Notes under the pieces: generated by a model
What the model was told of the DNA's origin: nothing
What the model saw: the letters and a program-made list of their open reading frames with translations, nothing else
The model's database searches: none
Position numbers and translations under genes: made by a program
Part shown: positions 26,896 through 34,534 of the stretch, piece after piece
How positions within the stretch are numbered: position 1 is the first letter of the stretch
How the letters are laid out: each line of letters opens with the position of its first letter
Source: TMED14 sp002167805
Lineage (GTDB): Bacteria; Bacteroidota; Bacteroidia; Flavobacteriales; Schleiferiaceae
DNA length: 64,000 nucleotides
Assembly (NCBI GenBank): GCA_965655795.1
Contig: CBFHHY010000004.1
Span: 83,936 to 147,935 of the forward strand
Direction: 5' to 3'

Positions 26896-27804
26896 ATGGC
26901 AAAAATTACAACTAGCGCCTGGTCAATCGGAGGCAATCAGCCAATGAATGCTGAATATGGGAAGATGATGATGTGGTTCTTCTTGATGTCAGATGCCCTT
27001 ACTTTTTCAGGTTTTCTAACTGCTTATGCTTTTGTGCGGTTTAGATTTGAAGCTCAATGGCCTGTTGCAGAGGATGTTTTCACTCATTTTCCTGGTCTTC
27101 AGGGAGACCAACCGCTTCTTTATGTAGCATTTATGACATTTGTTTTAATCATGTCATCTGTGACTATGGTTTTGGCGGTAAATGCGGGTCATCAATTAAA
27201 AAAGAATTTGACGGCTTGGTGGATGGTTGCAACAATTATAGGCGGAATAATTTTTGTAGGTAGCCAGGCTTGGGAGTGGTACCATTTTATCATCGGCGAT
27301 AAAGGAGCTATTGAGCTTTCCACAAGTGAGGTTTATAAAGTTGCTAATAAAGAAGGTGAGGTCCTATCATTATCACAAGTCGTTCATGGTATGCAAGATG
27401 GTCATTCTGCAAATCATGAAGAAAAATTTTCAGATAATGAGGTTTTAACTTCAATTAAATCAAATGATGAATTAGTTCTCCAGGCTCCAGGAAAGGATCA
27501 CCTACCGATGACGAGAAAAGAAACTTTAAAAGCCTTAAAAAATGCCCATGTTGTTCAGGGTGCGAATATGTATCATAATGAATATGGCAAACAACAATTC
27601 GCAAATTTTTTCTTTTTCATTACTGGTTTTCACGGCTTCCACGTTTTTTCCGGCGTAGTTTTAAATGTTTTGGTGTTCTACAATGTTATGTTAGGAACTT
27701 ATGATCGCAGAAAAACCTACGGAATGGTTGAAAAAGTTGGCTTGTATTGGCACTTTGTCGATTTGGTTTGGGTTTTTGTTTTTACTTTCTTTTATCTCGT
27801 TTAA
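26896..27804 (+). CDS. Cytochrome c oxidase subunit III with large soluble insertion
   Basis: Subunit III of the terminal oxidase, which supports proton uptake and stability of subunit I. The 302-residue product starts with helices matching the family (MMMWFFLMSDALTFSGF, residues 24-40). It ends with the FFFITGFHGFHVFSG and LYWHFVDLVWVFVFTFFYL signatures. Between the two halves, about residues 134-228, lies a hydrophilic segment of roughly 95 residues. It has no obvious domain and includes HGMQDGHSANHEE. Such insertions occur in relatives but vary in length. It is separated by 41 bases from the short subunit III gene and 12 from subunit IV. Confidence 0.92.
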   Translation: MAKITTSAWSIGGNQPMNAEYGKMMMWFFLMSDALTFSGFLTAYAFVRFRFEAQWPVAEDVFTHFPGLQGDQPLLYVAFMTFVLIMSSVTMVLAVNAGHQLKKNLTAWWMVATIIGGIIFVGSQAWEWYHFIIGDKGAIELSTSEVYKVANKEGEVLSLSQVVHGMQDGHSANHEEKFSDNEVLTSIKSNDELVLQAPGKDHLPMTRKETLKALKNAHVVQGANMYHNEYGKQQFANFFFFITGFHGFHVFSGVVLNVLVFYNVMLGTYDRRKTYGMVEKVGLYWHFVDLVWVFVFTFFYLV

Positions 27805-27816
27805 TACTTAATAATT

Positions 27817-28137
27817 ATGTCTGATCACGAATCGCCTTCAGGAACTTCATGGATTTGGAAGATATTTTGGATTTTATTAGTGATTACTACTGTTGAGGTA
27901 GTCTTGGGTATTCTAAAGCCACCAATACTTTTAGCATCTGTTGCGGGAACATCTGTCCTAAATCTTATTTTTATTGGCATGACATTGGTGAAAGCCGCAT
28001 ATATCGTTCAGTATTTTATGCACTTAAAATATGAGGTTAATTCACTTCGTTATGCTATTTATCTACCGGCAATAATTTTGATTCCTTACCTGACATTTAT
28101 TTTAATTTTTGAAGGGCAAGCTATTTTTGAATTTTAA
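27817..28137 (+). CDS. Cytochrome c oxidase subunit IV family protein
   Basis: A 106-residue protein with three predicted helices, matching the prokaryotic subunit IV (CyoD/COX4-like) family. Helices run at about 13-30, 36-60 and 76-98, with the conserved YIVQYFMHLKYE stretch at the end of the second helix. It is probably a small structural subunit of the same oxidase. Its stop overlaps the SCO gene start (TAATG), so coupling is expected. Confidence 0.9.
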   Translation: MSDHESPSGTSWIWKIFWILLVITTVEVVLGILKPPILLASVAGTSVLNLIFIGMTLVKAAYIVQYFMHLKYEVNSLRYAIYLPAIILIPYLTFILIFEGQAIFEF

Positions 28138-28814
28138 TGAGTCCGATGACAAGAAAGCGCATTATATTAATGGGTCTCTTGATTGTTCCGGTTTCTATGT
28201 ATTTGGTTTCTATCGCTATAAGCGGTGTAGTAAATTTTAGAACATTAGAAAATCTAGGTTTTCCCGACTTTGATTCTGACTCGTTAGTTTTTAGGAATGA
28301 AAAAAATATAGTTTGGTCACCAGATTCTTCAAAAGGAAAAATAATAGTTTTGAGTTTCTTTTTTTCTTCTTGTCCAACTATTTGCCCTGCCATGAATTTT
28401 CACCTTAAAGAAGCCCATGATCGGTTGTATGGCTTTAAGGATTTGATTTTTATAAGTTGTACTGTTGACCCAGACACTGATACTCCAGTTGTTTTAAATA
28501 AATACAAGGAAAATTTGGGCGTTGGTAATTCAAATAAATGGCAGTTTGTCACGGGTGATTCAGAGGATTTATACAAATTGGCAAATTCATATTATTTAAC
28601 CGCCTTAAAGGATTCTGACTCCCCTGGTGGTTATGCACATTCGCAGTCAGCTGTTTTGATTGATTGGGAGGGAAATTTGAGGAGTAGAATTACTGATGAA
28701 GGAAATATACTAGGTGCCTATGATTTATCTGAGGCCTTTTTGATTGATCAGCTTGTAGATGATGTTAGAGTGTTAGTTAAAGAGCATCGAAAAGTAAAAT
28801 TGGGTCAGAAATGA
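28137..28814 (+). CDS. SCO1/SenC-type copper chaperone
   Basis: SCO proteins insert copper into the CuA centre of oxidase subunit II or act as thiol reductases for it. The 225-residue product has one N-terminal membrane anchor (about 9-31) and a thioredoxin-like periplasmic domain. Copper ligands are Cys79 and Cys83 (SSCPTICPAM) with His168 (GGYAHSQSAV). It sits directly after the subunit IV gene and overlaps the next gene as ATGA. Its presence fits the CuA-type subunit II at 4353. Confidence 0.93.
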   Translation: MSPMTRKRIILMGLLIVPVSMYLVSIAISGVVNFRTLENLGFPDFDSDSLVFRNEKNIVWSPDSSKGKIIVLSFFFSSCPTICPAMNFHLKEAHDRLYGFKDLIFISCTVDPDTDTPVVLNKYKENLGVGNSNKWQFVTGDSEDLYKLANSYYLTALKDSDSPGGYAHSQSAVLIDWEGNLRSRITDEGNILGAYDLSEAFLIDQLVDDVRVLVKEHRKVKLGQK

Positions 28815-29356
28815 AACCTCATCCAAATGACCGAGTAATAGTACCAATAATTGTTGTGCTGAGTATTGTTGTGCCTATACTAGTTGCTTCATTATTTCTT
28901 TTGCCCGAAAGTTGGAAGATCCAATTTGGGAATGCGAATTTTAGAAGCCTTCCATTTTTTCATGCAATTTTAAACGGTTGCACCGCAATTTTGTTAGCTG
29001 TGGCTTTTGGAATGATAAAAACAAAAAAAGTTGCATTGCATCGCCTTTCAAATATCCTAGCGTTTTCCTTATCTGCTGTATTTCTCATTTCTTATGTCAT
29101 CTCTCATATTTCAAATCCTGACTCTCATTTTGGAGGTGAGGGTTGGGTGCGTCCAGTATATTTTTTCATATTAATCAGTCATATTGTTTTAAGCATACCT
29201 GTTTTACCTCTTGCCATGCTTTCTATCTACAGAGGTTTGAATAATCAAATTAGTGCTCATAAAAAATTGGTGAAGTGGACTTTCCCAATATGGATGTATG
29301 TCGCTGTAACTGGTGTTTTGGTTTATATATTTATGGCTCCATATTATCCGAAATGA
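28811..29356 (+). CDS. DUF420 integral membrane protein
   Basis: A 181-residue membrane protein with about five helices that matches the DUF420 (CtaM-like) pattern: FHAILNGCTAILL near 54-66, HRLSNILAFSLSAVFLISYVISH near 77-99 and HIVLSIPVLPLAM near 119-131. Related proteins in Firmicutes are needed for assembly of heme-copper oxidases. A similar assembly role is an inference supported by its place between SCO and the small Cys protein. It overlaps both neighbours by four bases. Confidence 0.86.
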   Translation: MKPHPNDRVIVPIIVVLSIVVPILVASLFLLPESWKIQFGNANFRSLPFFHAILNGCTAILLAVAFGMIKTKKVALHRLSNILAFSLSAVFLISYVISHISNPDSHFGGEGWVRPVYFFILISHIVLSIPVLPLAMLSIYRGLNNQISAHKKLVKWTFPIWMYVAVTGVLVYIFMAPYYPK

Positions 29357-29565
29357 TAAAAAAAATTATTTTTCTACTGCTTTTGATGAATCATCTTTGG
29401 TTAAAAGGACAATGCGCTATGTGTAAGGCAACTGTTGAAAGCAATGCTGAGGCAGGAGGCGCCTTAGCTGATGGATTGAATGAAGGAATTCTTTATTTAA
29501 TGGCTTTCCCATATTTAATTTTGGGTGCCATCGCGTTTGCTTGGTGGAGACACGAAAAGAAATAG
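29353..29565 (+). CDS. Small membrane protein with CxxC at the end of the cox assembly operon
   Basis: A 70-residue protein starting at ATG 29353 (overlapping the DUF420 stop), not at the longer upstream start. It has a signal-like N terminus (MIKKIIFLLLLMNHLWLKG), then QCAMCKATVESNAEAGG, then one membrane helix (about 47-66) and a basic end WWRHEKK. The CAMC pair after the leader would be periplasmic. I recall similar short proteins next to cox genes in Bacteroidota but know no function. Copper binding or thiol chemistry during CuA/CuB assembly is only a guess. Confidence 0.72.
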   Translation: MIKKIIFLLLLMNHLWLKGQCAMCKATVESNAEAGGALADGLNEGILYLMAFPYLILGAIAFAWWRHEKK

Positions 29566-29615
29566 AGCTATCTTTACGGGATAGTATATCAATTATCACT
29601 TGGTTTTTTCAAATT

Positions 29616-31082
29616 ATGTTTTTGAAGTTTTCAGCAACTAATATTAAAAATATTTTATTTTGGGTTGTCCTAACGAATTTTCATTTGAATGCTCAGGAAA
29701 TCCAAATTTTAAGTTTAAATGAATGTGTAGAAAGAGCTTTAGAATATAATTATGGAGTCAGACAAGCAAAAAATAATCTGATTCTTTCTAAATCCGATAA
29801 TTTGGCTGCCTTGGGATCAATGCTCCCCCAGCTTTCTGGAAGTTCAGGCAATGCATGGAATACGGGTTTAACAGTTGATCCGGTAACTAATATAATCGAT
29901 CGAGTTCCCTTGTCGTCCGCTAATGGCGGTGTGGGTTTTAGCGCTATTTTATTTGATGGGTTTCAAACATTTAATACTTGGAGACAAGCAAAGGTCAATG
30001 CATTAATAAATACGTATAACCTAGAAAATACCCGTAATACAGTGGCACTAAATACGGCATCGCAGTATTTATCTGTTTTGATGGCAAAAGAGGCCTTGAC
30101 TATAGCCGCGGAACAACTCAGGGTAACCCAAATAGGAGTTTCGCGATTGAGAAAACTAAATGATGCAGGAGCAATTTCTCCAAATGAACTACTTTCTTTA
30201 GAAGCTCAACTTGCTCGCGATGAACAACGTAAACTTACGGCAAAAAATAATTTAATCTTATCAAAGTTGTTGCTATCCCAAGGAATGGGAATGAAAGTTG
30301 ATGGTTTTATCATTTCTGATTTAGGAGCTCAAGGTATTGATGAACAACCTTCTATTATTCGTATTCGGCCACAAGCAATTTATGCATCTTCCCTAAATGA
30401 CCAGCCAAATATTAATGCAGCAAAATTATTGATCCAATCCGCAGATCTAGGATTAAAAGTGGCTTACGCAAGTCGATTGCCTCGCCTTACGGTAAACGGT
30501 CAAATTGCAACTTCATATTCGGACCAAGCAAGAAATATTCAAAGTGAATTGCAAGTTCTAGAGTTCGGTTACTGGCTTGATGGCTCAGGTAATAGTATTC
30601 CAGTATATACGCAACAAAATATTCCAGTTGGGTTTGAAACAAAAACTTTACAAAATCAATTAAAAGACAATGTCAGACAATACGTTGGATTAAATTTAAC
30701 TCTTCCAATTTTCAACGGGTTTCAAATATCCAATAATATTAAACGAGCAGAAATAAGTAAAATGAATGCCGAACTTCAGTACCAGCAGGAATTGGATAAT
30801 TATGCTCAAACTATAGAAAGAAGTCATGCGGATGCATCTTCTGCTTGGAAGCAGTATTTGGCTGCAAAAAAAACTCTGAAAGCTGCAAAAAAAGCCTTTG
30901 AAGATGCTTCGGTTCGAAGGCAGGAAGGAACTCTAACAGTCTATGATTATTCTAATGTGCAGAACACCTATCTGGCTGCTGCTTCAGATGTTGCTAGTGC
31001 TAAATATGATGCTCATTTTAAAGCTTTTATTCTTAAGTTTTACATGAAGTCACCATTAATCAAAGCAAAAAATATAGATTAA
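29616..31082 (+). CDS. TolC-family outer-membrane efflux protein
   Basis: An outer-membrane factor that forms the exit duct of a tripartite efflux or secretion system. The start is ATG 29616 (488 residues), giving a signal peptide ending near NLNAQ; an earlier TTG at 29541 lies inside the preceding gene. Two repeats of long coiled-coil helices and beta strands are visible, each starting with LNECVERALEYNYGVRQAKNN-like and IQSADLGLKVAYASRLPRL-like segments. It is followed one base later by an HlyD-type adaptor, but no inner-membrane pump gene is in the window. Confidence 0.9.
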   Translation: MFLKFSATNIKNILFWVVLTNFHLNAQEIQILSLNECVERALEYNYGVRQAKNNLILSKSDNLAALGSMLPQLSGSSGNAWNTGLTVDPVTNIIDRVPLSSANGGVGFSAILFDGFQTFNTWRQAKVNALINTYNLENTRNTVALNTASQYLSVLMAKEALTIAAEQLRVTQIGVSRLRKLNDAGAISPNELLSLEAQLARDEQRKLTAKNNLILSKLLLSQGMGMKVDGFIISDLGAQGIDEQPSIIRIRPQAIYASSLNDQPNINAAKLLIQSADLGLKVAYASRLPRLTVNGQIATSYSDQARNIQSELQVLEFGYWLDGSGNSIPVYTQQNIPVGFETKTLQNQLKDNVRQYVGLNLTLPIFNGFQISNNIKRAEISKMNAELQYQQELDNYAQTIERSHADASSAWKQYLAAKKTLKAAKKAFEDASVRRQEGTLTVYDYSNVQNTYLAAASDVASAKYDAHFKAFILKFYMKSPLIKAKNID

Positions 31083-31083
31083 A

Positions 31084-32310
31084 ATGAATAGAAAAATTGG
31101 AATTGGTATTCTCGTTTTGACAGTTATTTCTGTTATCGGAATTTTTGGCAAGAAAAAAGGCTGGTGGGGAAATAAAAGTAACGTTATCGCTGTGGAGCTT
31201 ACTCCTATTGAACGGCATACAATTATTGAAACTGTCAATGCTTCGGGTAAAATACAACCTGCACTTGATGTTAAGATCTCTCCAGAAGTTTCGGGGGAGG
31301 TTATTGCTTTAAACGTTCGTGAGGGACAAAGTGTAGAAAAGAATGAGATACTCTTAAAAATAAATCCAGATATATACCAATCAATCGTTAGTCGAGCAAA
31401 TGCCAGCGTTAATCTAGCAAAGTCCTCAAAGGCGCAATCAGAAGCTCAATTTCTCGAAGCTCAGCAGACTTATAAGAGAAATCAAACGCTTTATCTTCAA
31501 AAAGTATTGTCTCAAGCAGAATGGGATGCTGCAGAGAGAATTTATAAAGTTGCACAACTTGGAGTGGAGTCTGCAAATTATCAATTAGAAAGTGCGTTAA
31601 GTTCCCTCAAAGAGGCAAGGAATAATTTGAAAAGAACAATAATAAGAGCTCCAATGAATGGCATTGTAACTGGATTAAATGTTGAAGTTGGTGAGAGAGT
31701 AGTTGGAACCGCACAGATGGCAGGAACTGAGATGATGAATGTTTCTCAATTAGATGTTATGGAGGTTTTAATTGATGTTAATGAAAATGATATTGTTCGA
31801 GTAAACCTAGGAGATACTGCGATAGTTCGTGTTGATGCTTTTTTGGGCCACGACTTTAAAGCAATTGTTACTGAAATAAGCATTGCTGCCAAGGGACAGC
31901 AAATGGGTGTAAATCAAGTAACTAATTTTGAAGTTGAATTAGAAATTCTTCCAAATAGTTATAAAGAGCTGATAACCTCTCAAAGAAAACAACCATTACT
32001 TTCAGGAATGACTGCAACGGTAGATATTCGCACTAAAAGATCCGTGAATGTGTTATGTGTTCCGGTGGAGGCCGTCACGACGAGAGAGGACTCCACTGAC
32101 AGAAGTAAAATGTTAGAAGTTGTCTTTACTATCAGTATGGATAAGGCGAAGATGAACTTTGTTGAAACTGGAATTCAAGATGAAAAATATATTGAAATTA
32201 AATCAGGGATTGAAGATGTTAAAAAAGTTGTCAGAGGACCTTTTGATGCTGTAAGTAGAAAGTTATCTGATGGAAGCAATATAATAGTTTCAGAGAAAAC
32301 GAAGTTTTAA
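31084..32310 (+). CDS. HlyD/MacA-type periplasmic adaptor protein
   Basis: A membrane-fusion protein linking an inner-membrane pump to TolC. The 408-residue product has one N-terminal membrane segment (about 4-20). A biotinyl-lipoyl half-domain follows (VSGEVIALNVREGQSVEKNEILLKI), then an alpha-helical hairpin (about 100-180). The second half-domain is RAPMNGIVTGLNVEVGERV, followed by a beta-barrel domain. Its partner pump (ABC or RND) is not adjacent; the next gene is tsaB. Pairing with the upstream tolC-like gene is supported by the one-base gap. Confidence 0.9.
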   Translation: MNRKIGIGILVLTVISVIGIFGKKKGWWGNKSNVIAVELTPIERHTIIETVNASGKIQPALDVKISPEVSGEVIALNVREGQSVEKNEILLKINPDIYQSIVSRANASVNLAKSSKAQSEAQFLEAQQTYKRNQTLYLQKVLSQAEWDAAERIYKVAQLGVESANYQLESALSSLKEARNNLKRTIIRAPMNGIVTGLNVEVGERVVGTAQMAGTEMMNVSQLDVMEVLIDVNENDIVRVNLGDTAIVRVDAFLGHDFKAIVTEISIAAKGQQMGVNQVTNFEVELEILPNSYKELITSQRKQPLLSGMTATVDIRTKRSVNVLCVPVEAVTTREDSTDRSKMLEVVFTISMDKAKMNFVETGIQDEKYIEIKSGIEDVKKVVRGPFDAVSRKLSDGSNIIVSEKTKF

Positions 32311-32320
32311 GTATTTTAAC

Positions 32321-33037
32321 GTGCCAAATTTCTTAATTCTGGATACATCTTCGCTCTTATGTAGCGTTTCTATGGCAAATGGAGACAACATCATTTGGTC
32401 TGAATCGGAAATAAGTGAAACAGGATTTTGTCATTCAGAATATTTACATCTTCTAATTAAGAGATGCATCGAAAAAACATTTGGGAAATCAAAATCAGCA
32501 GTAAAAGAAATTTCTGCGGTGGCATTAGCAGGAGGACCAGGTTCATATACTGGTCTTAGAATTGGTGCATCAGCAGCAAAGGGTTTAGCTCTTCCGCTTG
32601 GTATTCCTTTAATTTCATATTCCACGCTTGAGGCTCTTGCTTATGCAACTAAAAATTCCATATCTAGTAATCTGAAAATAGATGCATTTTGGTCGGCAAT
32701 GGATGCAAGACGAAACGAGATTTACTGTTCTCTTTTTTCGAATGATTTTAATCGCATAACTGAGGATTCTCCATTTGTGCTTGATGAAACTCCTATTCCA
32801 GATCTATGGTCAAATTACAAAAATGTTTATGCCAGTGGAGACGGTGTTGAAAAAGCTAAAGATTACTGGCCAACATTGATTGATAGCGGTATTAGATTCT
32901 CTGAGGCAAAACATGGAATTTCTTTGGTTTTAAATGCTTGGAGAAAAAAAGAATTTGTAAATCTTGAATCTTGGACCCCAAATTATCTGAAGAAATTTAG
33001 GCCAGGTAGCCCAAAATTTGGATTGCCAGCGAGTTAA
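32321..33037 (+). CDS. tsaB: tRNA threonylcarbamoyladenosine protein TsaB
   Basis: TsaB is the non-catalytic partner of TsaD in formation of t6A37 on ANN-decoding tRNAs. The 238-residue product has the actin-like fold with FLILDTSSLLCSVSM at the start and the signature AGGPGSYTGLRIGASAAKGL near residues 70-89. The start codon is GTG at 32321; no ATG start fits as well. It lies 10 bases after the adaptor gene and ends 63 bases before a convergent dipeptidase gene. Confidence 0.93.
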   Translation: MPNFLILDTSSLLCSVSMANGDNIIWSESEISETGFCHSEYLHLLIKRCIEKTFGKSKSAVKEISAVALAGGPGSYTGLRIGASAAKGLALPLGIPLISYSTLEALAYATKNSISSNLKIDAFWSAMDARRNEIYCSLFSNDFNRITEDSPFVLDETPIPDLWSNYKNVYASGDGVEKAKDYWPTLIDSGIRFSEAKHGISLVLNAWRKKEFVNLESWTPNYLKKFRPGSPKFGLPAS

Positions 33038-33100
33038 TTAATTTTTGAAACCATATTAAATGCTGGTGATTTGCATAAGTTCAAGAAAATAATCTCGAAT

Positions 33101-34474
33101 TCACTTTTTTGAAAAATATTTAAAAAATAGAGGTATTGTTTCTATGCCTTTATAGTAGTTGTCGAGACCAAAATGTTCATTAGGGGAATGAATGGCGTCG
33201 CTATCCAGCCCAAAACCCATTAGGATACTTTTTGCTTTTAATTCTTTCTCAAATAAGGCAACGATTGGAATACTTCCGCCACTTCTAATAGGAACTGCTT
33301 TTTTGCCAAATGAATCACCTAGGGCTTTTACAGCAGCGTCATATCCTCTATGATCAGTAGGGCATACATATGGCTGGCCACCGTGGTGTGGAGTGACTAT
33401 TATCTTTACAGAAGAGGGTGCTATTGATTTAAAATATTTTGTAAATAATTCTGTTATTTCTGTAGGGTCCTGATTCGGCACAAGCCTCATGGAAATCTTA
33501 GCATATGCCTTTGATGCAATTACTGTTTTTGCTCCTTCGCCTGTATAACCTCCCCAAATACCATTTACATCTAAACTTGGTCGTATTGAATTTCTTTCTG
33601 GAGTGCTGAACCCTTCTTCACCATCAACATCCGCTAAATCCAAGGCATCTTTATATTCTTCTAGTGAAAAAGGAGCTTGGGCAAGTTCTTCGCGCTCCTC
33701 AGAGCTCAGGGTTAAAACTTTATCATAAAAATTCGGAATTGTAATTTTTTTCTTGTCGTCATGAAGACGTGCAATCATATTTGAAAGAATATTTATGGGA
33801 TTTGCGACAGCTCCGCCGTATAGACCCGAATGTAAATCTCTATTTGGACCTGTGACCTCCACTTCAACATAACTTAAACCTCTCAAACCTGTTGTCAGTG
33901 AAGGTGTTCCAGGGCCAACCATGCCTGTATCAGAAATTAAAATAACATCACATGACAGGCGCTTAGTATTTTTCTTAACAAACCAAGCTAGATTTTCAGA
34001 TCCTACTTCCTCTTCACCTTCTATCATGAATTTAATGTTACATGTCACATTATTTGTAGCGACCATGGTCTCAAATGCTTTTAAATGCATGAAAAATTGC
34101 CCTTTATCATCACACGCTCCTCTGGCAAAAATTGCTCCATTTGGATGAATTGGTGTCTTTCGTATTTCGGGCTTGAAGGGGTCAGATGACCATAAGTCAA
34201 TAGGGTCTGCTGGTTGAACATCATAATGTCCGTAGACTAAAACAGTTGGTAATTCTGGTGAAACAATATAATCTCCATATACAACAGGGTATCCCGGTGT
34301 TTCGCAGACCTCAACCGAATGAGCTCCTGCATTATTTAAGAATTTTGCGGTCTTCTGTGCCGCTTTTAGAACATCCTTTTTAAAAGAAGCATCAGCACTC
34401 ACACTAGGTATTGCGAGAAGCTCAAAGAGCTCATCGAGGAATCTTTTTTTATTTTTATTTATATAATTTACCAT
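33101..34474 (-). CDS. M20-family dipeptidase/peptidase
   Basis: A zinc metallopeptidase of the M20 family (CNDP/PepV-like), probably cytosolic since no signal peptide is seen. The 457-residue product has the metal-site motifs VLVYGHYDVQPAD (near 79-91), GACDDKGQF (near 119-127) with the bridging Asp, and EGEEEVGSEN (near 151-160). A dimerisation lid domain occupies the middle. The likely reaction is hydrolysis of dipeptides; exact substrate specificity cannot be read from sequence. It is monocistronic and convergent with tsaB. Confidence 0.9.
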   Translation of the reverse strand: MVNYINKNKKRFLDELFELLAIPSVSADASFKKDVLKAAQKTAKFLNNAGAHSVEVCETPGYPVVYGDYIVSPELPTVLVYGHYDVQPADPIDLWSSDPFKPEIRKTPIHPNGAIFARGACDDKGQFFMHLKAFETMVATNNVTCNIKFMIEGEEEVGSENLAWFVKKNTKRLSCDVILISDTGMVGPGTPSLTTGLRGLSYVEVEVTGPNRDLHSGLYGGAVANPINILSNMIARLHDDKKKITIPNFYDKVLTLSSEEREELAQAPFSLEEYKDALDLADVDGEEGFSTPERNSIRPSLDVNGIWGGYTGEGAKTVIASKAYAKISMRLVPNQDPTEITELFTKYFKSIAPSSVKIIVTPHHGGQPYVCPTDHRGYDAAVKALGDSFGKKAVPIRSGGSIPIVALFEKELKAKSILMGFGLDSDAIHSPNEHFGLDNYYKGIETIPLFFKYFSKK

Positions 34475-34534
34475 CTAACGAATATAGGTATGCGGTAATG
34501 GATTTTCTATCTTCGGAATCCATATTACGGACGA

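Noticed and set aside
34475..34534. Inverted repeat ATGGATTTTC...GAATCCAT as an operator or terminator
   Set aside because: The stem is imperfect, AT-rich and lies between divergent genes with no U-tract; too weak to support a call.
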